Notes: generated by a model not told the origin, from the sequence alone. A DNA stretch of 64,000 bases from Whitmania pigra (GCA_021613335.1 JAJTWR010000095.1:62001-126000), one strand, 5' to 3'. Numbered from the stretch's first letter, positions 1-9,317 are shown. Program-made: numbers and translations.

Positions 1-180
1 GTTTTAGAAATAGAAAACGAGAAAATTGACGCCGGATACAAATTACGCTTTGAAAGCGTTGTAGAAGACAATAAATATTATTTAAAGGACGTAGAAATCC
101 CTCTTACCAAAGAAACTTTAGAGGCTAAAACAGAAGGCGCCGGATATATTCGATACATTCGTTTTACCCCTGCAATATAG
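1..180 (+). CDS. C-terminal fragment of an unrecognised protein
   Basis: An open frame runs from the first base to a TAG at 178-180 and encodes the last 59 residues of a protein whose start lies outside the window. The fragment alternates charged and hydrophobic residues, like the end of a beta-sandwich domain, and has no membrane segment. The stop lies 9 nt before the next ATG (190), so it is probably co-transcribed with the PepSY flavoprotein and may belong to the same iron or redox operon. I do not recognise the family. Confidence 0.6.
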   Translation, partial: VLEIENEKIDAGYKLRFESVVEDNKYYLKDVEIPLTKETLEAKTEGAGYIRYIRFTPAI

Positions 181-189
181 CATTACCAA

Positions 190-2376
190 ATGGCAATATC
201 TGTTTGGAAATACAGCCATCTTGCATTGGCTATATTTTCTTTTATTTTTCTTTTAATCGCTTCTGTAACGGGTATTATTTTGTCGTTAGAGCCTCTTTTT
301 AAACGGCTGAATACTCCCGTATCTTCGCATTTTGCCCGTTTAACGCTTGCTGAAACAGTACCTGTACTCCGTAAAAAATATCCGGGCATCGCTCGGCTTT
401 CTGTCGATCAAAATAAATTGATCCTGATGGAAGGAACTGATGAAAACGGCAACAAATTAACGGCTTATATGCATCCTGTAAACGGTAAAATTATTGGCCA
501 ACCCGTTCAAAGCGCTTTCTTTCAAAGGATAACTTCGCTACACCGGTCATTGTTTTTACATGAAACCGGCCGAGCCCTTGTTGGCATATCCGCCTTTTTA
601 TTATTTCTTATTGCCATTTCCGGAATTGTTTTGGTTGTTAAACAGCAACTCGGCATCAAGGGTTTTTTTTTAAAAATAACCCGCCATAGCTTTGCGCAAT
701 ATTACCATGTTTTTTTAGGGAGGCTGGCATTGGTTCCTGTCCTGATGATTGCTGCAAGCGGGGCTTATCTTTCTGTTATACGGTTTGAAATTATCAAAAA
801 AAATCATCAGGAATTAAAAGTTGATTTTAAAGCCTTGAAAAAGCAGCCTGAAAAAGCAGCCGAAGATTTTGATTTTTTTAAAAATACCAAACTTACCGAT
901 ATCAACAGCATAGAATTTCCTTTTTCAACAGACGTGGAAGATTACTACATTATTCACGCAAAAAAAGGAGATTTTGCCCTCAGCCAAATTACCGGCGAGA
1001 TATTGGCCGAAACAAAAACAACAAAAACAGCCTGGTTGGAAATCTTTAGCTTAAGCATACACACCGGCCGAGATAGCTTAATTTGGGCATTTGTACTCAC
1101 AATTACCTCTATCGGTATCTTGTTCTTTATCTATTCGGGCTTTGCAATTACCTTAAAACGGATAAGAGGAAAAATAAAAAATAAATTTAAAGCCAAAGAT
1201 TGCAATATCATTATTTTGGTTGGGTCTGAAGGCGGCAGCACTTTTAAATTCGCCCAAGCAATTTATAAACAACTGACGGCTCAAGGAGAGAAAATTTTTG
1301 TTGACCGGCTTAACAATTATCAATCTTATCCTAATGCCAAACATATAATGGTGTTTACGGCTACTCACGGACAGGGCGAAGCTCCGTCTAATGCCCGAAA
1401 ATTTGCTTCATTATTAAAAAAACATCCACAGAAACAAGAAATAAGTTACGCTGTTTTAGGATTTGGTTCTCATGCTTATGCTGACTTTTGCAAATTTGCC
1501 GTTGAAACAGAGCATCTGTTGGCCGGTGAAAGCTGGGCCAAACCGCTTATTGCTTTGCATACCGTTGCCGATAAATCGTTAGATGATTTTAACCTTTGGC
1601 TTTATCAATGGTCGCAACATGCCCGTATTCATTTAAATGCATTAAGAAAAGATTTTCTTAAAAAAGAAAAAAAGTTAAGCGAGTTTACCGTACAAACGGT
1701 TTCAGAAACGGTAAATGAAACCTTTACATTAGATTTATTGCCCAAAAAAAATATTCGTTTTCATTCCGGCGATTTATTAGCCGTTTATCCCGCAAACGAC
1801 CATCGCGAGCGCTTGTATTCAATAGGGAAAATAGACAAAACCGTCCGACTATGCGTTAAACTTTATAAAAACGGATTGGGTTCTTCTTTTTTACATGGTT
1901 TAAAAAAAGGCTGCTCCCTGAAAGCAAAAATTGTTTCCAATAAGGATTTTCATTTTCCGGCAAACGCCAAACAGGTTATTATGATTGCCAACGGAACCGG
2001 AATCGCTCCTTTTTTAGGGATGATCCATGCAAACAATCCATCCGTTGAAACCTATTTGTATTGCGGTTTTCGTTACCAAAGCACCTGCCGGCAATATCAA
2101 GCGTTTATCTGTTCCTGTTTGCAAAACCGCCGGCTTAAACAATTTCACGTCTCGCTGTCGCGAGAGCAAAACAAACAGCATGTTTTTGATTTAATTAACA
2201 GAGACTCCTATTTTTTCGCCTCGGTTTTAAACCGGAACGGTAAAATAATGCTTTGCGGTTCTTCAGCGATGCAGAAAGACGTATTTGCCTCTTTAGAGGC
2301 CGCATGTAAACAATACAATGGTAAACATTTGAGCTTTTATCAAAAAAGGAAACAAATTTTAACAGATTGCTATTGA
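190..2376 (+). CDS. PepSY membrane / flavodoxin / FAD-NAD(P)H reductase fusion protein
   Basis: A 728-residue inner-membrane flavoprotein. The N-terminal third is a PepSY-associated region with four hydrophobic helices (about 13-35, 131-150, 178-197 and 299-320). A flavodoxin-like FMN domain follows (about 338-480, with the phosphate loop GSEGGST near 345 and ATHGQGEAPS near 391-400). Last comes a ferredoxin-reductase-like module: RLYSIG (FAD, near 541), GTGIAPF (NADPH, near 602) and a C-terminal FCG-type NAD(P) region around LCGSS (688-692). The architecture matches Bacteroidota PepSY sulfite-reductase-flavoprotein-like proteins, thought to pass electrons from NAD(P)H across the membrane, for example for ferric reduction. 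Its 3' end overlaps convergent apbE by 7 bp. The substrate is inferred, not shown. Confidence 0.85.
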   Translation: MAISVWKYSHLALAIFSFIFLLIASVTGIILSLEPLFKRLNTPVSSHFARLTLAETVPVLRKKYPGIARLSVDQNKLILMEGTDENGNKLTAYMHPVNGKIIGQPVQSAFFQRITSLHRSLFLHETGRALVGISAFLLFLIAISGIVLVVKQQLGIKGFFLKITRHSFAQYYHVFLGRLALVPVLMIAASGAYLSVIRFEIIKKNHQELKVDFKALKKQPEKAAEDFDFFKNTKLTDINSIEFPFSTDVEDYYIIHAKKGDFALSQITGEILAETKTTKTAWLEIFSLSIHTGRDSLIWAFVLTITSIGILFFIYSGFAITLKRIRGKIKNKFKAKDCNIIILVGSEGGSTFKFAQAIYKQLTAQGEKIFVDRLNNYQSYPNAKHIMVFTATHGQGEAPSNARKFASLLKKHPQKQEISYAVLGFGSHAYADFCKFAVETEHLLAGESWAKPLIALHTVADKSLDDFNLWLYQWSQHARIHLNALRKDFLKKEKKLSEFTVQTVSETVNETFTLDLLPKKNIRFHSGDLLAVYPANDHRERLYSIGKIDKTVRLCVKLYKNGLGSSFLHGLKKGCSLKAKIVSNKDFHFPANAKQVIMIANGTGIAPFLGMIHANNPSVETYLYCGFRYQSTCRQYQAFICSCLQNRRLKQFHVSLSREQNKQHVFDLINRDSYFFASVLNRNGKIMLCGSSAMQKDVFASLEAACKQYNGKHLSFYQKRKQILTDCY

Positions 2377-3377
2377 GCAATTTTTCGTTTCTTAAAAGAT
2401 TTGATACTGAAATTGGGCGAGGTGATAATTTGTCCGTTGTCTGTTATCATAATACATTGATATTGCGGATAATGCTGCAAAAGCGCCAGCCCGTCAACTT
2501 TACCCAACACCATTATAGATGTACTAAGGCCGTTGGCCGTTTCTGCGCTAGGCCCTAAAACTGTAACGCTGCACAAACCCCTTACCGGGTAACCCGTTTT
2601 AGGATTAATAATATGCGAGTAGCGTTTCCCATTAAATTCCACAAACTTTTGGTAGCTGCCCGATGTGGTTACAGCTCCGTTTTTTAAAGGAATTACCGCA
2701 AAAAGTTTGTTTTTTTTAAACGGATTGGTAATGCCTATTTTCCAATCCTGCCCGTTTGGTTGTTTGCCCCAGACGTTCATATCGCCTGAGCCGTTTACAA
2801 TACCGGCTTTAATGCCCTTTGCCAACATCATCGCTTTGCATCTATCGGCAGCGTAACCTTCTCCGAGTGCGCCAAAACCAATTTTCATCCCCATTTCTTT
2901 TAAAAAGACGGTTTGATTAACAGAATCTAAGATAATTTTCCGATAACCAACTTTAGCCGCCGATTGCTTAATTTCTTCGGGCGATGGCATTTGTTTCATA
3001 GAACCATCAAATTTCCAAATTCTATCCATAGCCGCAAAACTGATATCAAACGCTCCGTTGGTAATTTCAGAAAAATGAATGGCCCGTTTGGTTAGTTCAA
3101 AAACTTCGGCGTCAACCTTAACCGGACTAATGCCTGCCTGCCGGTTTACTTTACTAATTTGAGTGTACGAACGCCAATCGGAAACAAGATTTTCTATGCG
3201 CTCAATTTCAGCAATCACAGCGTCGATGTTTTGCTCTGCCGTTAACGAATCTTTGGCAACAATACTGATATCAAAACGGCTGCCCATTAACTTTACCGTT
3301 CGTTTGCGCAAAACCTGTTGCGCATTTGAATAGATTGAGGCGCTAAGTATATATAGCGTAAAAATATACCGAATCAT
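2370..3377 (-). CDS. apbE: FAD:protein FMN transferase (ApbE)
   Basis: 335 residues, with an N-terminal signal peptide (about 1-19) placing it in the periplasm. ApbE enzymes attach FMN covalently to Thr or Ser of target redox proteins. Family signatures are visible: MGSRFDI (31-37), a Gly-rich FAD region GFGALGEGYAADRC (167-180), VNGSGDM (194-200) and HIINPKTGYPV (255-265). In the usual metal-binding ADAL stretch this protein reads ANGLSTS (281-287), so the normal Asp is Asn; this may be a subfamily variant. It converges on the PepSY flavoprotein with a 7-bp overlap, a partnership that makes sense for an extracytoplasmic electron-transfer unit. I see no obvious flavinylation motif in the neighbouring flavoprotein. 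Confidence 0.9.
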   Translation of the reverse strand: MIRYIFTLYILSASIYSNAQQVLRKRTVKLMGSRFDISIVAKDSLTAEQNIDAVIAEIERIENLVSDWRSYTQISKVNRQAGISPVKVDAEVFELTKRAIHFSEITNGAFDISFAAMDRIWKFDGSMKQMPSPEEIKQSAAKVGYRKIILDSVNQTVFLKEMGMKIGFGALGEGYAADRCKAMMLAKGIKAGIVNGSGDMNVWGKQPNGQDWKIGITNPFKKNKLFAVIPLKNGAVTTSGSYQKFVEFNGKRYSHIINPKTGYPVRGLCSVTVLGPSAETANGLSTSIMVLGKVDGLALLQHYPQYQCIMITDNGQIITSPNFSIKSFKKRKIAQ

Positions 3378-3804
3378 TTAAATATCTCCCTTAAGTTCAA
3401 ATTGTAAAGGCTAAACTTGTTCTACCTCGCAGCACGCTCTTGAGGTTGGCTGAAAAACAGATTTTTGTTTGCACAGGTCAAAAAAATACAATCAATTCAA
3501 CAGAGAGCAAAGGTATCAAATAGCCGCCTTAAAAAAGTAGGGCTCTGTAATTGTTCTATTGCAGGTAGGTTATCCTTGCTTTCGATAAGGGAAAGAAGTT
3601 CTCCAATCCTCCGTTTACAACTCAAAAACTTCAAGCTGATTATTTCTTGACCTTTACGGCTCCCTGCAAAGCGAATTTAGGGAAAATACCAACAAACTAT
3701 TCAAACAATGCCCGCCTAAAAAATCAAATCTCAACCAAATATGATCTACAATACTTCGCACACATTCAAAACAAGCTTAATAACAGGCTCAAAAAGTCCT
3801 TTGC
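3378..3804. other. Intergenic stretch, possible short remnant
   Basis: 427 bp without a convincing gene. The plus-strand frames at 3465-3853 look random. On the minus strand a frame open from 3676 to a TGA at 3497 reads like protein (about 58 codons, basic, ending in a hydrophobic tail), but it has no start codon or recognised family. It could be a decayed fragment. The apbE promoter must lie at the left end. Confidence 0.4.
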
Positions 3805-4752
3805 TTATAATTTAACCACAACTTTTCCAACGGTGCGCCTTGTTTCGATTTGAAGGTGGGCTTTAGCCATTTCATCGAATCCGAATACATGGGAAATATG
3901 GGGTTTCAGGAAGCCTTTTGCCAGCAGAGAAGCGATATGTTCCATATCGTGACCGCTGGAATAGACGGACATATAATAACAGGCATGAAGCTGCTTTCGG
4001 CGCGCTGCTTCTTCATCCGTCGGAGTATGGCCCGAGGGCAACGCTACAATACTGCCAAAGGGTTTCAGTACCTGTACAGATTTTTGGAAGTTTTCCCCTC
4101 CCACTGTTTCCAATACAAAATCGACATCATGAAGTACTTCTTCAAAATGAACTTTCTGATAATCGATATGCTCGTCAGCCCCCAGTCCCAATACAAAATC
4201 CCTGTTTTGTGCCGATGAGGTGGCGATAACATAAACTCCGAGGCGCTTAGCAAGCTGTACCGCAAAATGACCAACCCCTCCAGAGGCCGCATGGATAAGC
4301 AATTTATCCGTTGCGCGCAATTTTCCATAGCTGTCAAATGCCTGCCAGGCGGTCAATGCGGCAAGCGTTGTTGCCGCCGCTTCCACGTGGCTGACGTTTT
4401 TAGGCTTAAGAGCAAGGTGTTCTGCCAAAGCGGCGACATATTCCGCATAGGCTCTTCCATGCCCTACAAAGTTGATCATACCAAATACCTCATCGCCGAT
4501 TTGAAATTTTGTAACCTCATCGCCAATTTCCGTAATCTCTCCGGAAATATCCCAGCCTAAGATCAATGGATGATATTTGGCAAGGCGTTCTGCTAATAAA
4601 GCTTTTCGGTTACGCACTTTGGCATCTATCGGGTTGACGCTTATCGCCCTTACCTTGACCAGTACTTCGTTTGCCTTTATTTCAGGCTTTTGGATTTCTT
4701 TGTAACAAAGGTTTTCAACCCTTCCAAATTCTTTCAATACAATTGCTTTCAT
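3805..4752 (-). CDS. NADP-dependent medium-chain oxidoreductase (quinone-reductase-like)
   Basis: 315 residues of the zinc-free MDR / quinone oxidoreductase branch. The N-terminal GroES-like fold covers about 1-125 (EVLVKVRAISVNPIDAKVR near 29-47). It is followed by a Rossmann domain with AASGGVGHFAVQLAK near 155-169, the nucleotide-binding AxxGxVG motif of this branch. The structural-zinc cysteines of true alcohol dehydrogenases are absent. These enzymes reduce enones or quinones with NADPH; the real substrate cannot be told from sequence. It stands alone, with long intergenic regions on both sides. Confidence 0.85.
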   Translation of the reverse strand: MKAIVLKEFGRVENLCYKEIQKPEIKANEVLVKVRAISVNPIDAKVRNRKALLAERLAKYHPLILGWDISGEITEIGDEVTKFQIGDEVFGMINFVGHGRAYAEYVAALAEHLALKPKNVSHVEAAATTLAALTAWQAFDSYGKLRATDKLLIHAASGGVGHFAVQLAKRLGVYVIATSSAQNRDFVLGLGADEHIDYQKVHFEEVLHDVDFVLETVGGENFQKSVQVLKPFGSIVALPSGHTPTDEEAARRKQLHACYYMSVYSSGHDMEHIASLLAKGFLKPHISHVFGFDEMAKAHLQIETRRTVGKVVVKL

Positions 4753-5230
4753 CTGTTTATTGTCTTAATTTTATGCAAAAAAAAACCGATAATAAACCTT
4801 AAAACTAGTAGTAAAAATTTTTTTCAATTTCATAATTTTATGTCTTGACACCTTTGCAAGGTACGGTTTTTCAATAAAGAGTAATTGTTTTTCTTAATAT
4901 TTTGGATAGAACGTTTGCAATATTATTTTGATTTGGGAGATTTTTTTGAAATGGAAGATTTTGCCCATTAAATACCCCTTATTTTACCCGCTGAACAACT
5001 AAAATTTGGGCTTCTTTTGAAGCGATAGGCGATGGTTTCTATTTATAAATTGCTACGCAAATTAGCACAAAAAAATCCGCCGTTATCAACTTGACCCAAA
5101 AATAATTAAAGCAAGCAACTGAATTTACACTTCCATAAAATTATTTCAACCGTACAGAAATTCATATTAGAGCGGTTTTTCAGCTTATAAAGGCTTATAT
5201 TTTTAAAATAAGAACTGTAAGTCATGGCAA
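4753..5230. other. Intergenic region, no gene seen
   Basis: 478 bp, strongly AT-rich, between the oxidoreductase start and the end of the DUF4834 gene. No frame resembles coding sequence, and no strong hairpin or riboswitch-like pattern was seen. It presumably carries the oxidoreductase promoter at its left edge. Confidence 0.5.
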
Positions 5231-5455
5231 TTACTTTACTTCTTCGTAATCAACAAATTCTCCTAATTTGTCCGCATTTATTTTTTTATTTTTTTTGGGA
5301 GTTGATATTATAGAAATGGTTCCTTCTGCCTGTCGATTACAATTTGGATGCTTGCCAAACTGGTTTCTAACTATGCCGGGCAAAATTAAACGAATCACTA
5401 AACGGATTACCCATAAAACAATGAGGGTTATGAAAAAAAATCTTAATAATGCCAT
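5231..5455 (-). CDS. DUF4834 family small membrane protein
   Basis: 74 residues. An N-terminal hydrophobic helix (about 3-27, rich in Leu/Ile/Val with Arg) anchors it in the membrane. It is followed by a basic cytoplasmic tail that ends in GEFVDYEEVK, the conserved end of the Bacteroidota DUF4834 family. The function of the family is unknown. A perfect TAAATTTG promoter element lies 14 nt upstream of the ATG. Confidence 0.75.
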   Translation of the reverse strand: MALLRFFFITLIVLWVIRLVIRLILPGIVRNQFGKHPNCNRQAEGTISIISTPKKNKKINADKLGEFVDYEEVK

Positions 5456-5469
5456 TTTTTAAAATTGAT

Positions 5470-5477
5470 ACAAATTT
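5470..5477 (-). promoter_or_regulatory. -7 promoter element of the DUF4834 gene
   Basis: Reads TAAATTTG on the minus strand, an exact match to the Bacteroidota -7 consensus TAnnTTTG. It ends 14 nt before the ATG at 5455. No clear -33 TTG was identified. Confidence 0.5.
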
Positions 5478-5546
5478 ATGACGCAAGGCTACTTTATTTG
5501 TTATTACAAGCAGACAAATTGCATTTATATTACAAACAGAAGCCTT

Positions 5547-5756
5547 TTAAGTTTTTAATCCCTTGTTAATTATTTCACAAACCCGCCCCACCCGGCCATC
5601 CTTTAAACGAACTTTTATCCCTCTTGAATGATAGGAAGCCGAAGTAAGAATACTTTCTACAATACCATAAGTTACCTGCCTTCTTTGTTGGTCTTTTTTC
5701 AAAACTACGCCAACTTCCAAGCCAAGGTAAATATCTTTTCTATTTTGCCCCTCCAT
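5547..5756 (-). CDS. ywbE: YwbE family protein (DUF2196)
   Basis: 69 residues covering the whole family length. The start GQNRKDIYLGLEVGVVLKKD, the middle GIVESILTSASYHSRGIKV and the end DGRVGRVCEI are the conserved blocks of YwbE/DUF2196, a small beta-rich, SH3-like protein of unknown function that is common in Firmicutes and Bacteroidota. It is followed by DUF4834 on the same strand, 91 bp downstream. Its TATTTTTG promoter element lies only 4 nt before the ATG, so the mRNA is probably leaderless. Confidence 0.9.
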   Translation of the reverse strand: MEGQNRKDIYLGLEVGVVLKKDQQRRQVTYGIVESILTSASYHSRGIKVRLKDGRVGRVCEIINKGLKT

Positions 5757-5760
5757 TATA

Positions 5761-5768
5761 CAAAAATA
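5761..5768 (-). promoter_or_regulatory. -7 element 4 nt before the ywbE start
   Basis: TATTTTTG on the minus strand, an exact TAnnTTTG match. Only TATA separates it from the ATG at 5756. Transcription from this element would start at or next to the start codon, and there is no room for a ribosome-binding site. Confidence 0.55.
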
Positions 5769-5926
5769 GCATTTTATGCTGAGGCAGTTTGCTAAAATCT
5801 GTATTTGTTTTGCGCCAAGATAAGAATAGCTTTAAAAAAACGTTTTAATTTACTATTGGCCAAAAAAAAAACAAGTATATTTTTGCTGAAAAATTTATGA
5901 GGCCAAGAAACCGTTTAAATTTTTAT

Positions 5927-6099
5927 TGATTGTCCGTTAACACTCCCCTATCAAAAAAAATAGTTCTATAAATCAGCTCTTTAATAGCGTTTTTATAAGT
6001 TCGCCGGAAAATTTATAAAAATTCAAAGTATTGATTTAAAGCATTTTAATAAAAAAAGCAAATAAATATGAAACAATTAGGTAACTAAACAGACAATCA
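5927..6099. mobile_element. MITE-like element, copy 1
   Basis: 173 bp bounded by inverted ends: TGATTGTCCGTTAA at 5927-5940 and the complement of TGATTGTCTGTTTAGTT at the right end (6083-6099). The interior is AT-rich and non-coding. A diverged copy in opposite orientation lies at 29437-29594, sharing the terminal repeats and interior blocks such as GTTTTTATAAGTT, GCCGGAAAA and GCAAATAAATATGAAACA. Size, terminal repeats and lack of a gene fit a miniature inverted-repeat transposable element. I could not find a clear target-site duplication. Confidence 0.7.
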
Positions 6100-6293
6100 A
6101 AAAAACTATGAAAACAATAAGAAACCTTGCAAAATTTATTGTCGTTGTCCCATTTTTGGTAATAAAAACCATCCGTTTTTAATTCGCTTCCGTTGTAAGA
6201 GACTCTGGGAAGGGTTAAAAAATCGTCTCCCCGGAATAACCGTTTACAGGTACATAAAGAAAGAATACCCGTTGCAATTATTAATATTTTCAT
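6036..6293 (-). pseudogene. Small lipoprotein gene with its 3' end replaced by MITE-like sequence
   Basis: From the ATG at 6293 the frame encodes 85 residues beginning with a lipoprotein-type signal (hydrophobic stretch, then LSLCTC near 14-19). About 35 polar residues follow (TLPRVSYNGSELKTDGFYY). From about 6099 onward the frame runs into the MITE-like element, so the last 20 or so residues, hydrophobic and Phe-rich, are element sequence. The original gene was probably longer. A longer start at 6317 is possible but lacks the signal-peptide logic. The family is not recognised. Confidence 0.55.
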
Positions 6294-6420
6294 GTCATTA
6301 AATTGTAAAGAAAGCATTGAACAATTCTTCGCAATATTATTTTGGCAGTCGCATAATTTAAATAAGTTGAATTGGGATAACAGGCGGTTTTACGCCCTGA
6401 AAAACTTTATTGTATTAATC

Positions 6421-7302
6421 TCATCGGTCTGCTTGGAGTTCTGTTTTCTTTCGCTTTTTTTCAATCTTGGCCGATAGAAGGATACTAAGTTCATAAAGCA
6501 AAAACAAGGGAAAAGCAACAATCATCATGGTATACGGATCTGAGGTTGGGGTTATTACAGCCGCTATAATCAAAATAATAACAATTGCGTAGCGCCTGCG
6601 GGCGCGCATAAACCTAGAGGTTATAATCCCAAGTTTTGATAAAATAAAAATAATTACGGGCAGTTGAAAAATAATGCCGGAACCCAGCGTTAAGGTGAGG
6701 ATGGTTGACAGGTAAGAATTGATGGTAATGGTATTTTGAATATTTTGGTCAACCGTAAAATTTAGTAAAAAGTTAATAGACAAAGGAACAATAAGGTAAT
6801 AACCAAATAAAATCCCTGAGAAAAAAAGACAAGAAGCAAATGTTACAAAGCCTTTGGCCGAGTTTTTTTCTTTTTCGTGCAAAGCCGGTTTGATGAACAA
6901 CCACAACTCAAAGAGTAAATATGGCACACCCAAAATAACGCCGGCCATGATGCAGGAGTTCATTTGCAAAGTAAATTGACCCGCCATTTCGGTATTAATT
7001 AATTTGGCGTCTATATGTGTGATGCAAAAGTTTTTTGAAATAACATCCGGAAACATATCTACCAATTTACACATCATACGGTAGGTAAAAAATTTTGGCG
7101 TTTTTGGCCCCATAATAATGTTTCCCCATATAAAATCGGAAAAGTAAAATGCCAGACAAATAAAAACGGTAATAACGGCAAGGGTACGAAGCAAGTGTTT
7201 ACGCAGTACGTCTAAGTGGTCGAAAAAAGACATTTCTGCTTCTAAGTTTTTACCTTTTTTCTTTATCGTTTTTATAATACCGGAGATCTTGTTATTGCTC
7301 AT
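6421..7302 (-). CDS. tatC: Twin-arginine translocase subunit TatC
   Basis: 293 residues from the ATG at 7302. TatC is the membrane receptor of the Tat pathway, which exports folded proteins with RR signal peptides. The family start MSFFDHLDVLRKHLL (about 24-38) is followed by six hydrophobic helices; the conserved FELWLFIKPALHEKEK and the final YELSILL are visible. A longer frame starts at 7341, but that start lies inside the accC terminator hairpin (7322-7359), so 7302 is preferred. The tail after the last helix is Lys/Arg-rich. No tatA/B gene is nearby. Confidence 0.92.
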   Translation of the reverse strand: MSNNKISGIIKTIKKKGKNLEAEMSFFDHLDVLRKHLLRTLAVITVFICLAFYFSDFIWGNIIMGPKTPKFFTYRMMCKLVDMFPDVISKNFCITHIDAKLINTEMAGQFTLQMNSCIMAGVILGVPYLLFELWLFIKPALHEKEKNSAKGFVTFASCLFFSGILFGYYLIVPLSINFLLNFTVDQNIQNTITINSYLSTILTLTLGSGIIFQLPVIIFILSKLGIITSRFMRARRRYAIVIILIIAAVITPTSDPYTMMIVAFPLFLLYELSILLSAKIEKKRKKTELQADR

Positions 7303-7321
7303 ATGTTGTTTGCTGATAAGC

Positions 7322-7359
7322 AAAAATACCATTCTCAGCAAGATCGGAATGGTATTTTT
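7322..7359. terminator. Strong hairpin between accC and tatC
   Basis: A 13-bp perfect stem (AAAAATACCATTC at 7322-7334 pairing with GAATGGTATTTTT at 7347-7359) with a 12-nt loop and U-rich flanks. It fits an intrinsic terminator ending the yceD-to-accC operon. It is symmetrical enough to work in either direction, and it separates tatC from that operon. Confidence 0.8.
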
Positions 7360-7379
7360 TAAACTATAAAAAGAAAGAG

Positions 7380-8720
7380 CTATTCAGAAAACTCAAAAGT
7401 TTCCATAAACTTGGTGGTGTAATTACCGGCTCTAAAGTTGGGGTCTTTCATTAACTGTAAATGAAAAGGGATGGTGGTTTTTATGCCTTCAATTACAAAC
7501 TCGCTTAAAGCCCGTTCCATGGTACAAATTGCTTCTTCGCGGGTTTGCGCCACGCAAATCAATTTGGCAATCATAGAGTCGTAATTTGACGGGATTAGAT
7601 AATCGGTATAAGCATGCGTATCAACTCTTACTCCGTGGCCTCCCGGAGAGTGGAAATTGGTAATTCTGCCCGGCGAAGGCCTAAACCCGTTAAAGGGATC
7701 TTCGGCATTTATACGACATTCGATAGCATGCATTTTTGGGACGTAGTTTTTGCCTGATATAGGAATGCCTGCGGCAACTTTAATCTGTTCTTTAATTAAA
7801 TCATAATTGATTACCTCTTCGGTAACCGGATGTTCTACTTGGATACGCGTATTCATTTCCATAAAGTAGAAGTTACGATGTTTATCAACTAAAAACTCAA
7901 TGGTGCCGGCCCCTTCGTAATTTACGGCTAAAGCGCCTTTAATGGCCGCTTCGCCCATTTTTTCGCGAAGTTGGGGGGTCATAAACGGAGAGGGCGCTTC
8001 TTCTACCAGTTTTTGGTGACGACGCTGAATAGAACAATCCCGTTCTGATAAGTGGCAAGCCTTGCCATATTGGTCGCCCACGATCTGAATTTCAATATGT
8101 CGAGGATCTTCAATGTATTTTTCCATATACAGACCGTCATGGCCAAATGCGGCTGCGCTTTCTGCTTTTGCACTATCCCAAGCGGTTTCAAAATCTTCTT
8201 CTTTCCAAACCGCGCGCATACCGCGGCCGCCGCCGCCTGCGGTAGCTTTTAAAATAACCGGATAGCCAATTTGTTTGGCCATTTTTATCCCTTCTTTTAT
8301 GTTATTCAGCAGACCTTCAGAACCCGGAATGGTAGGAACGCCCGCTTTTTTCATGGTTTCTTTGGCAGAAGCCTTATCGCCCATGCTGTTTATTTGCTCG
8401 GGGGTAGCGCCAATAAATTTAATGCCGTAATCTCGGCAAACCGAAGAAAATTTTGCATTCTCCGACAAAAAACCATAACCGGGATGTATGGCATCGGCAT
8501 TGGTTACCTCTGCTGCCGAAATAATATTTGGAATATTCAGATATGAACCCCTGCTTGGCGGAGGGCCTATACAAACCGCTTCATCGGCAAAACGCACATG
8601 TAAACTATCTCTATCGGCAGTTGAATAAACCGCTACGGTTTTAACGCCCATTTCTTTACAGGTACGAATGATGCGTAAGGCGATTTCGCCCCTGTTGGCA
8701 ATTAATATTTTTTTAAACAT
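7380..8720 (-). CDS. accC: Acetyl-CoA carboxylase, biotin carboxylase subunit
   Basis: 446 residues, full family length. It carboxylates the biotin on AccB using ATP and bicarbonate, the first half-reaction of malonyl-CoA synthesis. The N-terminal fold starts [17 protein letters not shown] and has [10 protein letters not shown] near 76-85. The ATP-grasp loop [15 protein letters not shown] lies near 158-172, and the catalytic stretch [15 protein letters not shown] near 286-300. It is the last gene of a minus-strand operon that runs yceD, rpmF, plsX, fabH, accB, accC, and is followed by a strong terminator. Confidence 0.96.
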   Translation of the reverse strand: MFKKILIANRGEIALRIIRTCKEMGVKTVAVYSTADRDSLHVRFADEAVCIGPPPSRGSYLNIPNIISAAEVTNADAIHPGYGFLSENAKFSSVCRDYGIKFIGATPEQINSMGDKASAKETMKKAGVPTIPGSEGLLNNIKEGIKMAKQIGYPVILKATAGGGGRGMRAVWKEEDFETAWDSAKAESAAAFGHDGLYMEKYIEDPRHIEIQIVGDQYGKACHLSERDCSIQRRHQKLVEEAPSPFMTPQLREKMGEAAIKGALAVNYEGAGTIEFLVDKHRNFYFMEMNTRIQVEHPVTEEVINYDLIKEQIKVAAGIPISGKNYVPKMHAIECRINAEDPFNGFRPSPGRITNFHSPGGHGVRVDTHAYTDYLIPSNYDSMIAKLICVAQTREEAICTMERALSEFVIEGIKTTIPFHLQLMKDPNFRAGNYTTKFMETFEFSE

Positions 8721-8834
8721 AATTTCCTTCTATTACCAAGCCCTAAATTAATTTCAGGGATTTTTTAAATATAAAACGCTGACTTGTGCCTGAAAGCGGA
8801 AAGCAAGGACGTAAAGTACAACAAAAAGGGTTTT

Positions 8835-9317
8835 TTATATTGGTTCGACTAAGAATAAGGGTTGGTCGTATTCAACAGGAGAAGCATTATCTGCCAAAAT
8901 TTTAACAATACGACCTGATATTTCGCTCTCAATTTCATTGAATAATTTCATCGCCTCAATGATGCAAATAACCGTACCGGCTTCAACCTGGTCGCCCACG
9001 TTTACAAATGCGGGCTTTTCGGGAGAAACCGAGCGGTAAAAAGTGCCAATCATGGGCGATTTAATGGTAACGTATTTTGAAGAATCTTGATTGGTTGTCG
9101 CAATGGCTGGGGCAGGTTGCGCTAAAGCAGGAGCAGCAACAGGCTGGGTATAAACGGGGGGAGGAGTTGGAGCAACCGCAGGGATAGCCGCATTTAGGTA
9201 AACAGGATTTTGATTTGTTTTAATGGTGATTTTGAAATTCTCTTGTTCAATAGCAACTTCGTTAACACCCGATTTGGAAACAAATTTAATCAGTTCCTGA
9301 ATTTGTTTAATATCCAT
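8835..9317 (-). CDS. accB: Acetyl-CoA carboxylase biotin carboxyl carrier protein
   Basis: 160 residues. The N-terminal helical region (1-30) is followed by a Pro/Ala/Val/Thr-rich flexible linker (about 40-78). The biotinyl domain (about 83-160) has the biotin-acceptor lysine in EAMKLFNEIE. The usual motif is AMKMMNEI or AMKLMNEI, so the residue after KL is Phe rather than Met, a conservative change common in this phylum. It lies between fabH and accC and serves as the carrier for the AccC reaction. Confidence 0.95.
   Translation of the reverse strand: MDIKQIQELIKFVSKSGVNEVAIEQENFKITIKTNQNPVYLNAAIPAVAPTPPPVYTQPVAAPALAQPAPAIATTNQDSSKYVTIKSPMIGTFYRSVSPEKPAFVNVGDQVEAGTVICIIEAMKLFNEIESEISGRIVKILADNASPVEYDQPLFLVEPI

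Noticed and set aside
3465..3853. Two plus-strand frames upstream of the MDR oxidoreductase end
   Set aside because: Random-looking composition, no family resemblance, and they overlap the 3' end of a real minus-strand gene.
7303..7341. Longer tatC start
   Set aside because: The extra codons overlap the accC terminator hairpin and are not conserved in TatC.
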